A DNA stretch of 64,000 bases. Source: GCA-002282575 sp964493995. GTDB lineage: Bacteria; Pseudomonadota; Gammaproteobacteria; Thiomicrospirales; Thiomicrospiraceae. Position 1 is the stretch's first letter. Each line of letters starts with the position of its first letter. Made by a program: the position numbers and the translations under genes. The stretch is taken from assembly GCA_964493995.1 (NCBI GenBank), contig CAZBQD010000002.1, positions 1-64,000 on the forward strand, in the 5' to 3' direction. Positions 17,656-25,497 of this stretch are shown here, in pieces. The notes beneath the pieces are model-generated. The model ran no database searches, was not told the origin of the DNA, and worked only from the letters and a program-made list of their open reading frames with translations.

Positions 17656-19818
17656 ATGGAAAATACGCACAGCGGCAAATGTCCTGTTATGCATGGTGCC
17701 AATACCGCAATGGGTTCAAACAATATGAACTTTTTCTGGCCGAATGCATTAAATCTCGACATTCTGCATCAGCATGATACGAAAGTTAACCCATTGGGTG
17801 ATTTCAATTATCAAGAAGCAGTTAAGACGCTCGACTTTGCTGCTTTGAAAAAAGATGTCATTGAGCTCATGACCAACAGTCAAGACTGGTGGCAAGCCGA
17901 TTGGGGGCATTATGGTGGCTTGATGATTCGTTTGACTTGGCACGCCGCGGGTTCTTATCGTACCGCTGATGGACGAGGTGGTGCCGGCACAGGCAATCAA
18001 CGCTTCGCACCACTCAATTCTTGGCCAGACAACGCTAACCTAGATAAAGCTCGTCGTTTACTATGGCCGATCAAGAAAAAATACGGGAATAAGCTCAGCT
18101 GGGCGGATTTGTTGGCCTTGGCAGGTACCATTGCTTACGAAAGTATGGGATTAAAAACCTTCGGTTTTGGTTTTGGTCGTGCCGATATTTGGCAGCCCGA
18201 AAAAGATACTTACTGGGGTGCTGAAAAGGAGTGGTTAGCACCTTCTGACTCTCGTTATGAAAATCTTGATGATCCCTCGACTATGGAAAATCCGCTTGCA
18301 GCCGTACAAATGGGGCTAATTTACGTTAACCCTGAAGGGGTAAACGGTAAGCCAGACCCACTCAAAACAGCCTTGCAAGTGCGCGAAACCTTTGCCCGTA
18401 TGGCGATGAATGATGAAGAAACGGTTGCCTTGACGGCAGGTGGTCACACAGTTGGAAAATGTCATGGTAATGGACGTGCGGAAAACTTAGGTCCTGATCC
18501 TGAAAGCGCCGATGTGACTGAGCAAGGCTTAGGCTGGATAAACCATAAAACACGTGGTGTGGGGCGTGACACGGTAACATCAGGCATTGAAGGCGCTTGG
18601 ACGACGCATCCGACACGTTGGGATAATGGCTATTTCTATTTGTTGTTCAACTATGATTGGGAATTGAAAAAATCGCCCGCAGGTGCCTGGCAATGGGAAC
18701 CAATCAACATTAAGGAAGAAGACAAACCGGTTGATGTCGAAGACCCCAGCAGACGCTACAATCCGATTATGACCGATGCTGATATGGCGATGATTAAAGA
18801 TCCGATTTACCGTGAAATTTCCAAGAAATTTTATGAAAATCCCGATTACTTCTCGGAGGTTTTCGCACGTGCTTGGTTTAAGTTAACCCACCGTGATATG
18901 GGGCCTAAGTGTCGTTATATTGGCCCTTGGGTGCCACAAGAAGACTTGATTTGGCAAGACCCAGTGCCAGCTGGCAATAAAGACTATGATGTATCAGCGG
19001 TAAAGGCCAGCATTGTAGCGACTGGGTTATCGGTTGCCGATATGGTCGCCACAGCTTGGGATAGTGCTCGTACCTTCCGTGGTTCGGACTTGCGTGGTGG
19101 CGCCAATGGGGCACGTATTCGCCTAGCACCACAAAAAGATTGGGTGGGTAATGAACCTGAGCGTTTACAGCGTGTGCTAGCCAAACTTGAACCCATTGCG
19201 GCGCAACATGGTATCAGTGTTGCCGATAGCATTGTACTGGCGGGTAATGTGGGTATTGAACAAGCGGCGAAAGCGGCGGGCGTTGAGGTACAAGTGCCAT
19301 TCATGCCAGGTCGTGGTGATGCGACGGCAGAGATGACGGATGCTGAATCTTTTGCACCCTTAGAACCAATTCACGATGGCTACCGCAACTGGGTGAAAAA
19401 AGACTATGTGGTGCAGCCGGAAGAGTTAATGTTGGATCGCACGCAATTAATGGGCTTAACCGCGCATGAAATGACCTGTCTGGTAGGTGGAATGCGTGTG
19501 CTGGGTACTAACCATGGTGGCAGTCAACATGGCGTCTTTACTCAAAATGTGGGTGCTTTAACGAACGACTTTTTCGTTACCTTGACGGATATGGCTTACC
19601 GTTGGGAACCAGCCAGCAAGCACCATTACAACATTGTCGATCGTAAAACGGGTGAAACCCGCTATACGGCGACACGTGTGGATTTGGTGTTCGGTTCTAA
19701 CTCGATTTTGCGTGCTTATGCCGAAGTTTACGCGCAGGATGATAATAAGGTTAAGTTTGTACAAGACTTTGTTAAAGCCTGGACTAAGGTGATGAATGCA
19801 GATCGCTTTGATGCGTAA
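17656..19818 (+). CDS. katG: Bifunctional catalase-peroxidase
   Basis: 720 residues from the ATG at 17656. AGGAG at 17644-17648 sits seven bases upstream, so the earlier in-frame ATG at 17641 is rejected. Heme enzyme removing hydrogen peroxide. The distal pocket is RLTWHAAGSYRTADGRGG (catalytic Arg, Trp, His). The Tyr in GLIYVNPEGV and the Met in ARMAMNDEETVAL complete the Met-Tyr-Trp cross-link needed for catalase activity. GGHTVGKCHG provides the proximal heme His. The second, heme-free KatG half follows normally. No oxyR lies next to it. A TTGACA at 17591-17596 may be a -35 element, but the matching -10 is weak. Confidence 0.97.
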   Translation: MENTHSGKCPVMHGANTAMGSNNMNFFWPNALNLDILHQHDTKVNPLGDFNYQEAVKTLDFAALKKDVIELMTNSQDWWQADWGHYGGLMIRLTWHAAGSYRTADGRGGAGTGNQRFAPLNSWPDNANLDKARRLLWPIKKKYGNKLSWADLLALAGTIAYESMGLKTFGFGFGRADIWQPEKDTYWGAEKEWLAPSDSRYENLDDPSTMENPLAAVQMGLIYVNPEGVNGKPDPLKTALQVRETFARMAMNDEETVALTAGGHTVGKCHGNGRAENLGPDPESADVTEQGLGWINHKTRGVGRDTVTSGIEGAWTTHPTRWDNGYFYLLFNYDWELKKSPAGAWQWEPINIKEEDKPVDVEDPSRRYNPIMTDADMAMIKDPIYREISKKFYENPDYFSEVFARAWFKLTHRDMGPKCRYIGPWVPQEDLIWQDPVPAGNKDYDVSAVKASIVATGLSVADMVATAWDSARTFRGSDLRGGANGARIRLAPQKDWVGNEPERLQRVLAKLEPIAAQHGISVADSIVLAGNVGIEQAAKAAGVEVQVPFMPGRGDATAEMTDAESFAPLEPIHDGYRNWVKKDYVVQPEELMLDRTQLMGLTAHEMTCLVGGMRVLGTNHGGSQHGVFTQNVGALTNDFFVTLTDMAYRWEPASKHHYNIVDRKTGETRYTATRVDLVFGSNSILRAYAEVYAQDDNKVKFVQDFVKAWTKVMNADRFDA

Positions 19819-19840
19819 TGCTTAGGCCTTCGCCTGAAAC

Positions 19841-19873
19841 AAAAATCCCCAGACCAGTCTGGGGATTTTTTTA
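19841..19873 (+). terminator. Rho-independent terminator after katG
   Basis: AATCCCCAGAC pairs with GTCTGGGGATT around a very short loop, followed by a T-run. It lies 23 bases after the katG stop and separates katG from the restriction operon. Confidence 0.92.
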
Positions 19874-19930
19874 TGGGTTAATGATAATTGTGATTGTGTT
19901 TTTTTTGCAGTTTTTTAATGATGCAATTTT

Positions 19931-19959
19931 TTGCAATTATCTAGGTCTTGTGGGATACT
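19931..19959 (+). promoter_or_regulatory. Probable promoter of the restriction-modification operon
   Basis: TTGCAA (19931-19936) and GATACT (19954-19959) with a 17-base spacer, about 30 bases before the first start codon. The -35 lies inside an inverted repeat of the type ATGCAA-TTTT-TTGCAT-like bases (19921-19937), and TTGCAAC recurs at 19962. This could be an operator. Motif reading only. Confidence 0.5.
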
Positions 19960-19991
19960 GTTTGCAACAGCTAGGGTGACAGGATGCCTTC

Positions 19992-20630
19992 ATGAAACAG
20001 ACACGACTAACACAGGCAGAAGCGCACCGATTAGGTGATTTGATTCAGGTTAAAGCGGGTTATCCGTGGCGCGGTGCTATTCCACCAGTGAGCAATGGCG
20101 CTGTTAAAGCTGTACAAGCTAAAGACATCTCAGAGATTGGTGAGTTGGCTTTGGAAAATTGCGTCCGCACAGAGCTGACAGGTAAACGTGATGCTGATTG
20201 GTTACGTGCGGGTGATGTTTTATTGATTAATAAAGGCGGTAGAAATACGGCAGCATACATTGATCGAGACTTTGCTGATGTCACCTGTGCTTCATCGATT
20301 TATCTACTGCAAGTTAAGCCAGCATGGCGCAATCAACTCAATATGCAATTTATCGCTTGGCAGTTAAATCAATTACCGTTACAAACCTACTTCAAACGGT
20401 CGGCAGAGGGTTCTTTGCAAGTGAGCTTACGCAGAGGGGTTGTAGAGGATGCGATGCTGGCTATTCCCGATTTGCACACACAAAATCTCATCGCAAGTTT
20501 ATATGTTGCGGCTCAGAAAGAATACAAAACACTGACAAGTATGATTGAAAATCGTAAAATGCAACAGACCGCTATCGCGACACATTTGTTAAATAGTTCA
20601 ATAGGGCAAAATGACCATGACTCAAATTAA
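19992..20630 (+). CDS. Half-length type I restriction specificity protein (single target-recognition domain)
   Basis: 212 residues that read as one HsdS target-recognition domain plus one conserved helix. A DNA-binding half includes RLGDLIQVKAGYPWRG and ADWLRAGDVLLINKGGRN, and DAMLAIPDLHTQNLIASLY resembles the usual LPPLxxQ segment before a long helix. A full S subunit has two such halves; the complete one in this operon is at 22867. Possible roles are a half-S that dimerises to give another specificity, a domain donor for S switching, or a regulator. It is the first gene of the operon, with AGGA before its ATG, and its 3' end overlaps hsdM by 20 bases. Confidence 0.72.
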   Translation: MKQTRLTQAEAHRLGDLIQVKAGYPWRGAIPPVSNGAVKAVQAKDISEIGELALENCVRTELTGKRDADWLRAGDVLLINKGGRNTAAYIDRDFADVTCASSIYLLQVKPAWRNQLNMQFIAWQLNQLPLQTYFKRSAEGSLQVSLRRGVVEDAMLAIPDLHTQNLIASLYVAAQKEYKTLTSMIENRKMQQTAIATHLLNSSIGQNDHDSN

Positions 20631-22134
20631 TCAAGACGATGTAAATAATGCCGTTTGGCGTGCTTGTGATACCTTTCGCGGCACTGTTGACCCTTCGATT
20701 TACAAAGATTTTATTCTGACCATGTTGTTCTTAAAGTACATCTCGGATGTGCATAAGGACAAGCAAGAAGAACTTCAGACACAGTTTGGCGATAACCCTG
20801 CGATGATTAGCGCAATGTTGGCGAGCCAATCGTTCAGAATTCCTGCTGGTGCTACATTTTGGGACTTATACAACAAGCGTCATGAAGCAGGCAATGGTAC
20901 ACGCATTGATAGCGCGCTACACGCCATTGAAGAAGCCAACGGCGCAAAGCTCACAGGCGTATTTCAGGGCATCAGCTTTAATACCGATAAGCTGGGCGAA
21001 GAAAAACAGAAAAATGAAATCTTGCGCCACCTGCTAGAAGACTTTGCCTGCGATACCTTAGATCTGCGTCCGCACCGAATTGGCAAGCTCGACATTATTG
21101 GTAACGCTTACGAGTTTCTGATTAAACACTTTGCCGCAACTTCGGGCAAGTCGGCAGGAGAATTTTATACCGCTCCAGAAGTGTCTGAGCTGCTTGCAAG
21201 GGTGTTACAACCACAAGAAGGTGACCAGATTTGTGACCCGACTTGTGGCTCAGGCTCGTTATTGCTCAAATGTGCGAAACAGATTCAACAGCATTTTAAT
21301 GGCTCGAAAAAATACGCGCTGTTTGGACAGGAAGCCATTGGTTCGACTTGGGCATTAGCGAAAATGAACATGTTCTTGCATGGCGAAGATAACCACCGCA
21401 TTGAGTGGGGCGATACCATTCGCAACCCTAAGCTACAAGATAAAAACGGTGGACTATTGCATTTTGATGTGGTAACGGCTAATCCGCCTTTTTCGTTAGA
21501 GAAGTGGGGGCATGAACATGCCGAACATGACCCTTGGGGACGTTTTGAGCGTGGCGTACCACCCAAAACCAAGGGTGATTATGCCTTTATTTTGCATATG
21601 ATCGAAACGCTGAAACCACAAAGTGGGCGTATGGGCGTGGTTGTCCCGCATGGGGTGCTATTCCGTGGTTCGTCGGAAGGGGCGATTCGTACAAGGTTGA
21701 TTGAAGAAAACCTGTTGGATGCGGTGATTGGACTGCCAGAAAAGTTGTTCTTCGGTACGGGTATTCCTGCCGCTATTTTGATTTTCAAAAAGCACAAAAC
21801 AGACAATAGTGTTTTGTTTATCGATGCCAGCCGTGAGTACAAGTCGGAAAAGAATCAAAATAAACTCACCGACGACAACCTAAATAAAATCGTCAGCACC
21901 TACTTTGCTCGCCAAACGGTTGAAAAGTATGCTTACCTCGCCAGCTTAGACGAGATTAAAGATAATGACTACAACCTAAACATTCCGCGCTATGTCGATA
22001 CCTTTGAGGAAGAGGAAGAAATCGACCTGATGGCGGTGCGTAGCGAACGCATTGCCTTACAGGCAGAACTCAATGCGCTAGAAGCGCAAATGGAAGCTTA
22101 TTTGTTGGAATTGGGTTATGAGGCAAACGCATGA
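20611..22134 (+). CDS. hsdM: Type I restriction-modification DNA methyltransferase (M subunit)
   Basis: 507 residues. An N-terminal helical domain (NAVWRACDTFRGTVDPSIYKDFILTMLFLKYISD) is typical of HsdM. The methyltransferase domain has the SAM-binding CDPTCGSGSLLL and the catalytic NPPF (TANPPFSLEKW), which mark an N6-adenine methyltransferase. AGEFYTAPEVSELLARVL lies between. The C-terminal helix would contact HsdS. Start ATG at 20611, with a second in-frame ATG two codons on. The stop overlaps the fic start (ATGA). Together with HsdS it forms the M2S methylase protecting host DNA. Confidence 0.95.
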   Translation: MTMTQINQDDVNNAVWRACDTFRGTVDPSIYKDFILTMLFLKYISDVHKDKQEELQTQFGDNPAMISAMLASQSFRIPAGATFWDLYNKRHEAGNGTRIDSALHAIEEANGAKLTGVFQGISFNTDKLGEEKQKNEILRHLLEDFACDTLDLRPHRIGKLDIIGNAYEFLIKHFAATSGKSAGEFYTAPEVSELLARVLQPQEGDQICDPTCGSGSLLLKCAKQIQQHFNGSKKYALFGQEAIGSTWALAKMNMFLHGEDNHRIEWGDTIRNPKLQDKNGGLLHFDVVTANPPFSLEKWGHEHAEHDPWGRFERGVPPKTKGDYAFILHMIETLKPQSGRMGVVVPHGVLFRGSSEGAIRTRLIEENLLDAVIGLPEKLFFGTGIPAAILIFKKHKTDNSVLFIDASREYKSEKNQNKLTDDNLNKIVSTYFARQTVEKYAYLASLDEIKDNDYNLNIPRYVDTFEEEEEIDLMAVRSERIALQAELNALEAQMEAYLLELGYEANA

Positions 22135-22877
22135 CATTCACGCAACTGGATCAACTTAAAGCACGGCTAGACGCTTATCGTCCGCTCGATGCCCATATTG
22201 TGCGAAACCTGCACGAGAATTTGGTTTTACAATGGACTTATCACAGTAATGCCATTGAAGGTAACACACTTACACTCAAAGAAACCAAGGTTGCGCTTGA
22301 GGGCATTACTATTGGTGGTAAAACACTGCGTGAGCATTTCGAGGTGATTAACCACAAAGAAGCGATTTTGATGGTTGAAGAGTTGGTGAGCCAACAAGCT
22401 CCGCTAACCGAGCGCGTGATTAAAGACTTGCATTATCTGGTGCTGAAAAACATTGACCAAGACAATGCAGGACGTTACCGACAGGTGAATGTGTTGATTT
22501 CGGGTGCAGAACATAAACCCGTCGATGCGCTTCATGTTCCTGAACAGATGACGACTTTTATCGACTGGTACGCCACACAAGCCGCTCACTTACATCCTGT
22601 TGAACGCGCGGCACGGGTGCATGGGGAGTTTGTGAAAATTCATCCGTTTGTTGATGGTAATGGACGCACTGCGCGATTATTGATGAATTTAGAATTGATG
22701 AAATCAGGTTTTCCTGCGGCAGTATTACCTGTCGAAAGCCGATTAGCCTATTACGAAGCCTTAGACACTGCGCATTGCAAAGGGGATTATGCGCCTTTTA
22801 TCGCCTTACTCTGCCAAGTCGTTGCCGATAGCTTTAAGCCTTACTGGTGGGCATTGGGGGTTGAAGATGTTGCCTGA
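22131..22877 (+). CDS. Fic-domain protein (probable AMP transferase) inside the restriction operon
   Basis: 248 residues. The full catalytic motif HPFVDGNGRTAR is present near residues 170-181. An N-terminal inhibitory motif, SNAIEGN (matching S/TxxxEG/N), lies near residues 37-43. Intramolecular N-terminal inhibition is characteristic of class II Fic proteins. Fic enzymes transfer AMP, or another phosphate-containing group, to a target protein. The start overlaps the hsdM stop and the end overlaps the hsdS start, so translation is coupled within the operon. The target could be a restriction subunit or a host protein; nothing in the sequence decides this. Confidence 0.92.
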   Translation: MTFTQLDQLKARLDAYRPLDAHIVRNLHENLVLQWTYHSNAIEGNTLTLKETKVALEGITIGGKTLREHFEVINHKEAILMVEELVSQQAPLTERVIKDLHYLVLKNIDQDNAGRYRQVNVLISGAEHKPVDALHVPEQMTTFIDWYATQAAHLHPVERAARVHGEFVKIHPFVDGNGRTARLLMNLELMKSGFPAAVLPVESRLAYYEALDTAHCKGDYAPFIALLCQVVADSFKPYWWALGVEDVA

Positions 22878-24033
22878 GGGGTGGAAACGCATTCCAATTA
22901 AAGACGCTTGTGAATCAATCATTGATTGTGTAAATAAAACAGCTCCTGTTGTTGATTATGAAACTCCTTACAAAATGATTAGGACTACTAATGTTAGGCA
23001 CGGTCGTGTGGATGTAACTGATGTTCGATATGTTGCAAAGGAAACATACTTAGAGTGGACACGAAGAGGACTTCCTAAAAAAGGAGACATTATCTTCACT
23101 CGTGAAGCGCCTGTTGGCGAAGTAGGCGTTCTTGAAGATGATACTGGTGTTTTCCTTGGGCAAAGAACAATGATGTATCGTGCAGATAATAATAAAGCAA
23201 ATAATTATTATCTTTTTTACTCTTTATTAACTAAATTTTGCCAAAAACAAATTGAAGACTTTAGTAATGGTGGAACAGTTGCTCATATGAGAGTACCTGA
23301 TTGCGGTGAAATTTTAGTCAACTTACCCCCTCTCCCCGAACAAAAGAAAATCGCCCAAATCTTATCTACTTGGGATAAAGCCATCACCACCACCGAGCAA
23401 CTGATTGCCAATAGCCAACAGCAGAAAAAAGCCCTCATGAAACAACTGCTCACAGGCAAAAAACGCTTGCTTGATGATAACGGGGTTAGGTTTAGTGGGG
23501 AGTGGGAGCATTCAACTCTTAGAAATATACTGACGGTTTCTAAAGGTCAGCAACTTAATAAAGATACACTAGATTCAACAGGGCTTTATCCTGTAATTAA
23601 TGGCGGCATTACGCCATCAGGTTATACTGACCAGAAAAATAGGTCAGCAAATACAATTACCATTAGTGAAGGTGGTAATTCGTGTGGTTATGTAGCATTC
23701 CAGACAAAAGACTTTTGGTGTGGTGGGCATTGCTATTCTGCTACAAACTTAAAACTTAACCTACAGTTTACTTATCACTGTTTGAAATTTAATGAAAATA
23801 GAATCATGAAGTTAAGGGTTGGTTCTGGTTTGCCAAATATTCAGAAAAAAGACATTGATGGATTAGTAATTAAGTATCCTAACTGTCATATAGAACAACA
23901 AAAAATCGCTTCTGTTCTTTCCTCAGCAGATCGTGAAATTGAGGTGTTGCAAAGCAAGCTAACTGCACTCAAGCAAGAGAAAATATCCCTGATGCAACAG
24001 TTGTTGACAGGGAAACGGAGAGTTATTGTATGA
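22867..24033 (+). CDS. hsdS: Type I restriction specificity subunit (two target-recognition domains)
   Basis: 388 residues from the ATG at 22867, which overlaps fic by 11 bases; an upstream in-frame extension to 22789 lies inside fic and was rejected. The two halves repeat the same plan. Each TRD ends in a conserved helix: LPPLPEQKKIAQILSTWDKA with LMKQLLTGKKRL, then HIEQQKIASVLSSADREIE with LMQQLLTGKRRV. Each half recognises one part of a bipartite site. The variable TRD parts are visibly more AT-rich than hsdM, as is common for exchanged recognition domains. The stop overlaps the KAP gene start (ATGA). Confidence 0.94.
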   Translation: MLPEGWKRIPIKDACESIIDCVNKTAPVVDYETPYKMIRTTNVRHGRVDVTDVRYVAKETYLEWTRRGLPKKGDIIFTREAPVGEVGVLEDDTGVFLGQRTMMYRADNNKANNYYLFYSLLTKFCQKQIEDFSNGGTVAHMRVPDCGEILVNLPPLPEQKKIAQILSTWDKAITTTEQLIANSQQQKKALMKQLLTGKKRLLDDNGVRFSGEWEHSTLRNILTVSKGQQLNKDTLDSTGLYPVINGGITPSGYTDQKNRSANTITISEGGNSCGYVAFQTKDFWCGGHCYSATNLKLNLQFTYHCLKFNENRIMKLRVGSGLPNIQKKDIDGLVIKYPNCHIEQQKIASVLSSADREIEVLQSKLTALKQEKISLMQQLLTGKRRVIV

Positions 24034-25394
24034 CTGTTAGCTTTAACTCAAGAGATGAGTTTCAACGCCAACCAATCGCTCAGAAGCTAATAAAACTATT
24101 GGCTAGTGATGTGAATGTTTCCCCTATGGTCATTGATGGGCCGTGGGGGTCAGGTAAAACTGAATTTACTCTTAAATTAATTGATCTTTTTCAGAATAAA
24201 GAGCCTTCCTTTAATTTAATTTACATTGATGCATTTAAGGCTGACCATGCCGATAATCCTTTAATGATGGTACTGGCAGAAATCATAAAACACCTTCCTG
24301 AAGAGCAGAAGGATTCAGTAATTGATAAAGCAATTCCTGCTATTCGCTCTCTTTCAAAAACCATAGCAAAAGCTGCAACAAGCTGGATTCTAAGGCAAGA
24401 CAGCGCAGATATTATTGAAGATTTTGAATCCGAGATTAAAGAGGCATCAGATAGCTTAATTGATTATTCTGTTGAACAGCTTCTGAAGTCTCACATTGAA
24501 GCCGATAAGAACTTAACAGCTTTGCAAAAATTACTAGAAGAAATTTCAAAAGACGAGCCAATAATACTATTTATTGATGAATTAGACCGATGCCGTCCAG
24601 ACTTCTCAGTTTCTACTCTAGAGACCATTAAGCATGTTTTCAATGTTCCAAATGTTCAATTCGTTTTGATTACAAATCAAAGCCAACTTTTGGCATCCGT
24701 TAAGCACATCTATGGTTCACAACTCGATGCAAAGCGTTATCTTGATAAGTTCCTCAGATTTTCATTTAAGTTATCCTCAACCGTTGGAACTAATAGCCAT
24801 AATCTACAACATGCGTCTGAGATTTATTTCAGCAATTTGATAGTTAAAAGCGATGTCTTAAAAGACAGTGTTTTTAGAGAGCAGGCTGGACGTGGAATTA
24901 TTGGATTTGGCATCGATTTAGTCAAAAATCATCACTTATCATTAAGAGAGGTTGAGACTTTTGTTCGCTACATTGAAATTTATCATACCCTTTCTGAAGG
25001 CTTTTCTAAGAACCTCATCTTGGGATATGGGTTACTTCGAGTAATAGGGGTTTTTATTTATTCTTTTGCAAGTGGATTTGCGAAAGAACTTGATAGAGAC
25101 ATTGTAAGTGGTTACAGCGTTAATGAATTCTTCGGAAAAACTGACCTTATTGACATTGAAAATACGAAACCGAAAAATTACATGCAAATAATTCATGCAA
25201 TGTTTGCGATGGAATTAAATATGCATTCTGATAGTTACGATAAATTCGAGAAGCCTTTACAGAATCTAAAACCAAATTGGAATGTTCATTTTGGTTCAAT
25301 GTTCAGCGGGAGTTTTCATTACTATGCTGACGAAGGTAATCTAATTCACGTAAAGTCAGCCATTCGTGAACTAATGATGCTTTCATGTAACTAG
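24030..25394 (+). CDS. KAP-family P-loop NTPase
   Basis: 454 residues. Walker A reads IDGPWGSGKTEF near residue 40, and Walker B with the family signature reads ILFIDELDRCRPDFSVSTLE near residue 185, followed by VQFVLITNQSQL. These are diagnostic for KAP NTPases, a STAND-related group often found in phage-defence and mobile regions. One hydrophobic stretch near residue 335 (LLRVIGVFIYSFAS) might touch the membrane. Base composition is clearly more AT-rich than in hsdM or hsdR. It overlaps hsdS by four bases and so belongs to the same operon. The role is unknown: perhaps a sensor or effector backing up the restriction system. Confidence 0.88.
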   Translation: MTVSFNSRDEFQRQPIAQKLIKLLASDVNVSPMVIDGPWGSGKTEFTLKLIDLFQNKEPSFNLIYIDAFKADHADNPLMMVLAEIIKHLPEEQKDSVIDKAIPAIRSLSKTIAKAATSWILRQDSADIIEDFESEIKEASDSLIDYSVEQLLKSHIEADKNLTALQKLLEEISKDEPIILFIDELDRCRPDFSVSTLETIKHVFNVPNVQFVLITNQSQLLASVKHIYGSQLDAKRYLDKFLRFSFKLSSTVGTNSHNLQHASEIYFSNLIVKSDVLKDSVFREQAGRGIIGFGIDLVKNHHLSLREVETFVRYIEIYHTLSEGFSKNLILGYGLLRVIGVFIYSFASGFAKELDRDIVSGYSVNEFFGKTDLIDIENTKPKNYMQIIHAMFAMELNMHSDSYDKFEKPLQNLKPNWNVHFGSMFSGSFHYYADEGNLIHVKSAIRELMMLSCN

Positions 25395-25404
25395 AAGTAG
25401 CCTT

Positions 25405-25497
25405 ATGACCCAACCCATCGCCCAATTCCACGAAGAAGTCGGTGAAAACTTGATGACAATTTGCAGCACCAACTTGGATCAATGCCATGTTAAATGA
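25405..25497 (+). pseudogene. hsdR: Duplicated 5' fragment of hsdR
   Basis: Bases 25405-25444 match the start of hsdR (27418-27457) at 38 of 40 positions, beginning exactly at the ATG. The encoded MTQPIAQFHEEV equals the HsdR N terminus. The frame then diverges and stops after 30 codons, overlapping the next gene. It looks like the original hsdR start, cut off when the AlbA_2 gene entered. It could still be translated as a short peptide. Confidence 0.85.

Noticed and set aside
22789..22866. N-terminal extension of hsdS
   Set aside because: It lies in another frame inside the fic gene; the ATG at 22867 starts the conserved sequence.
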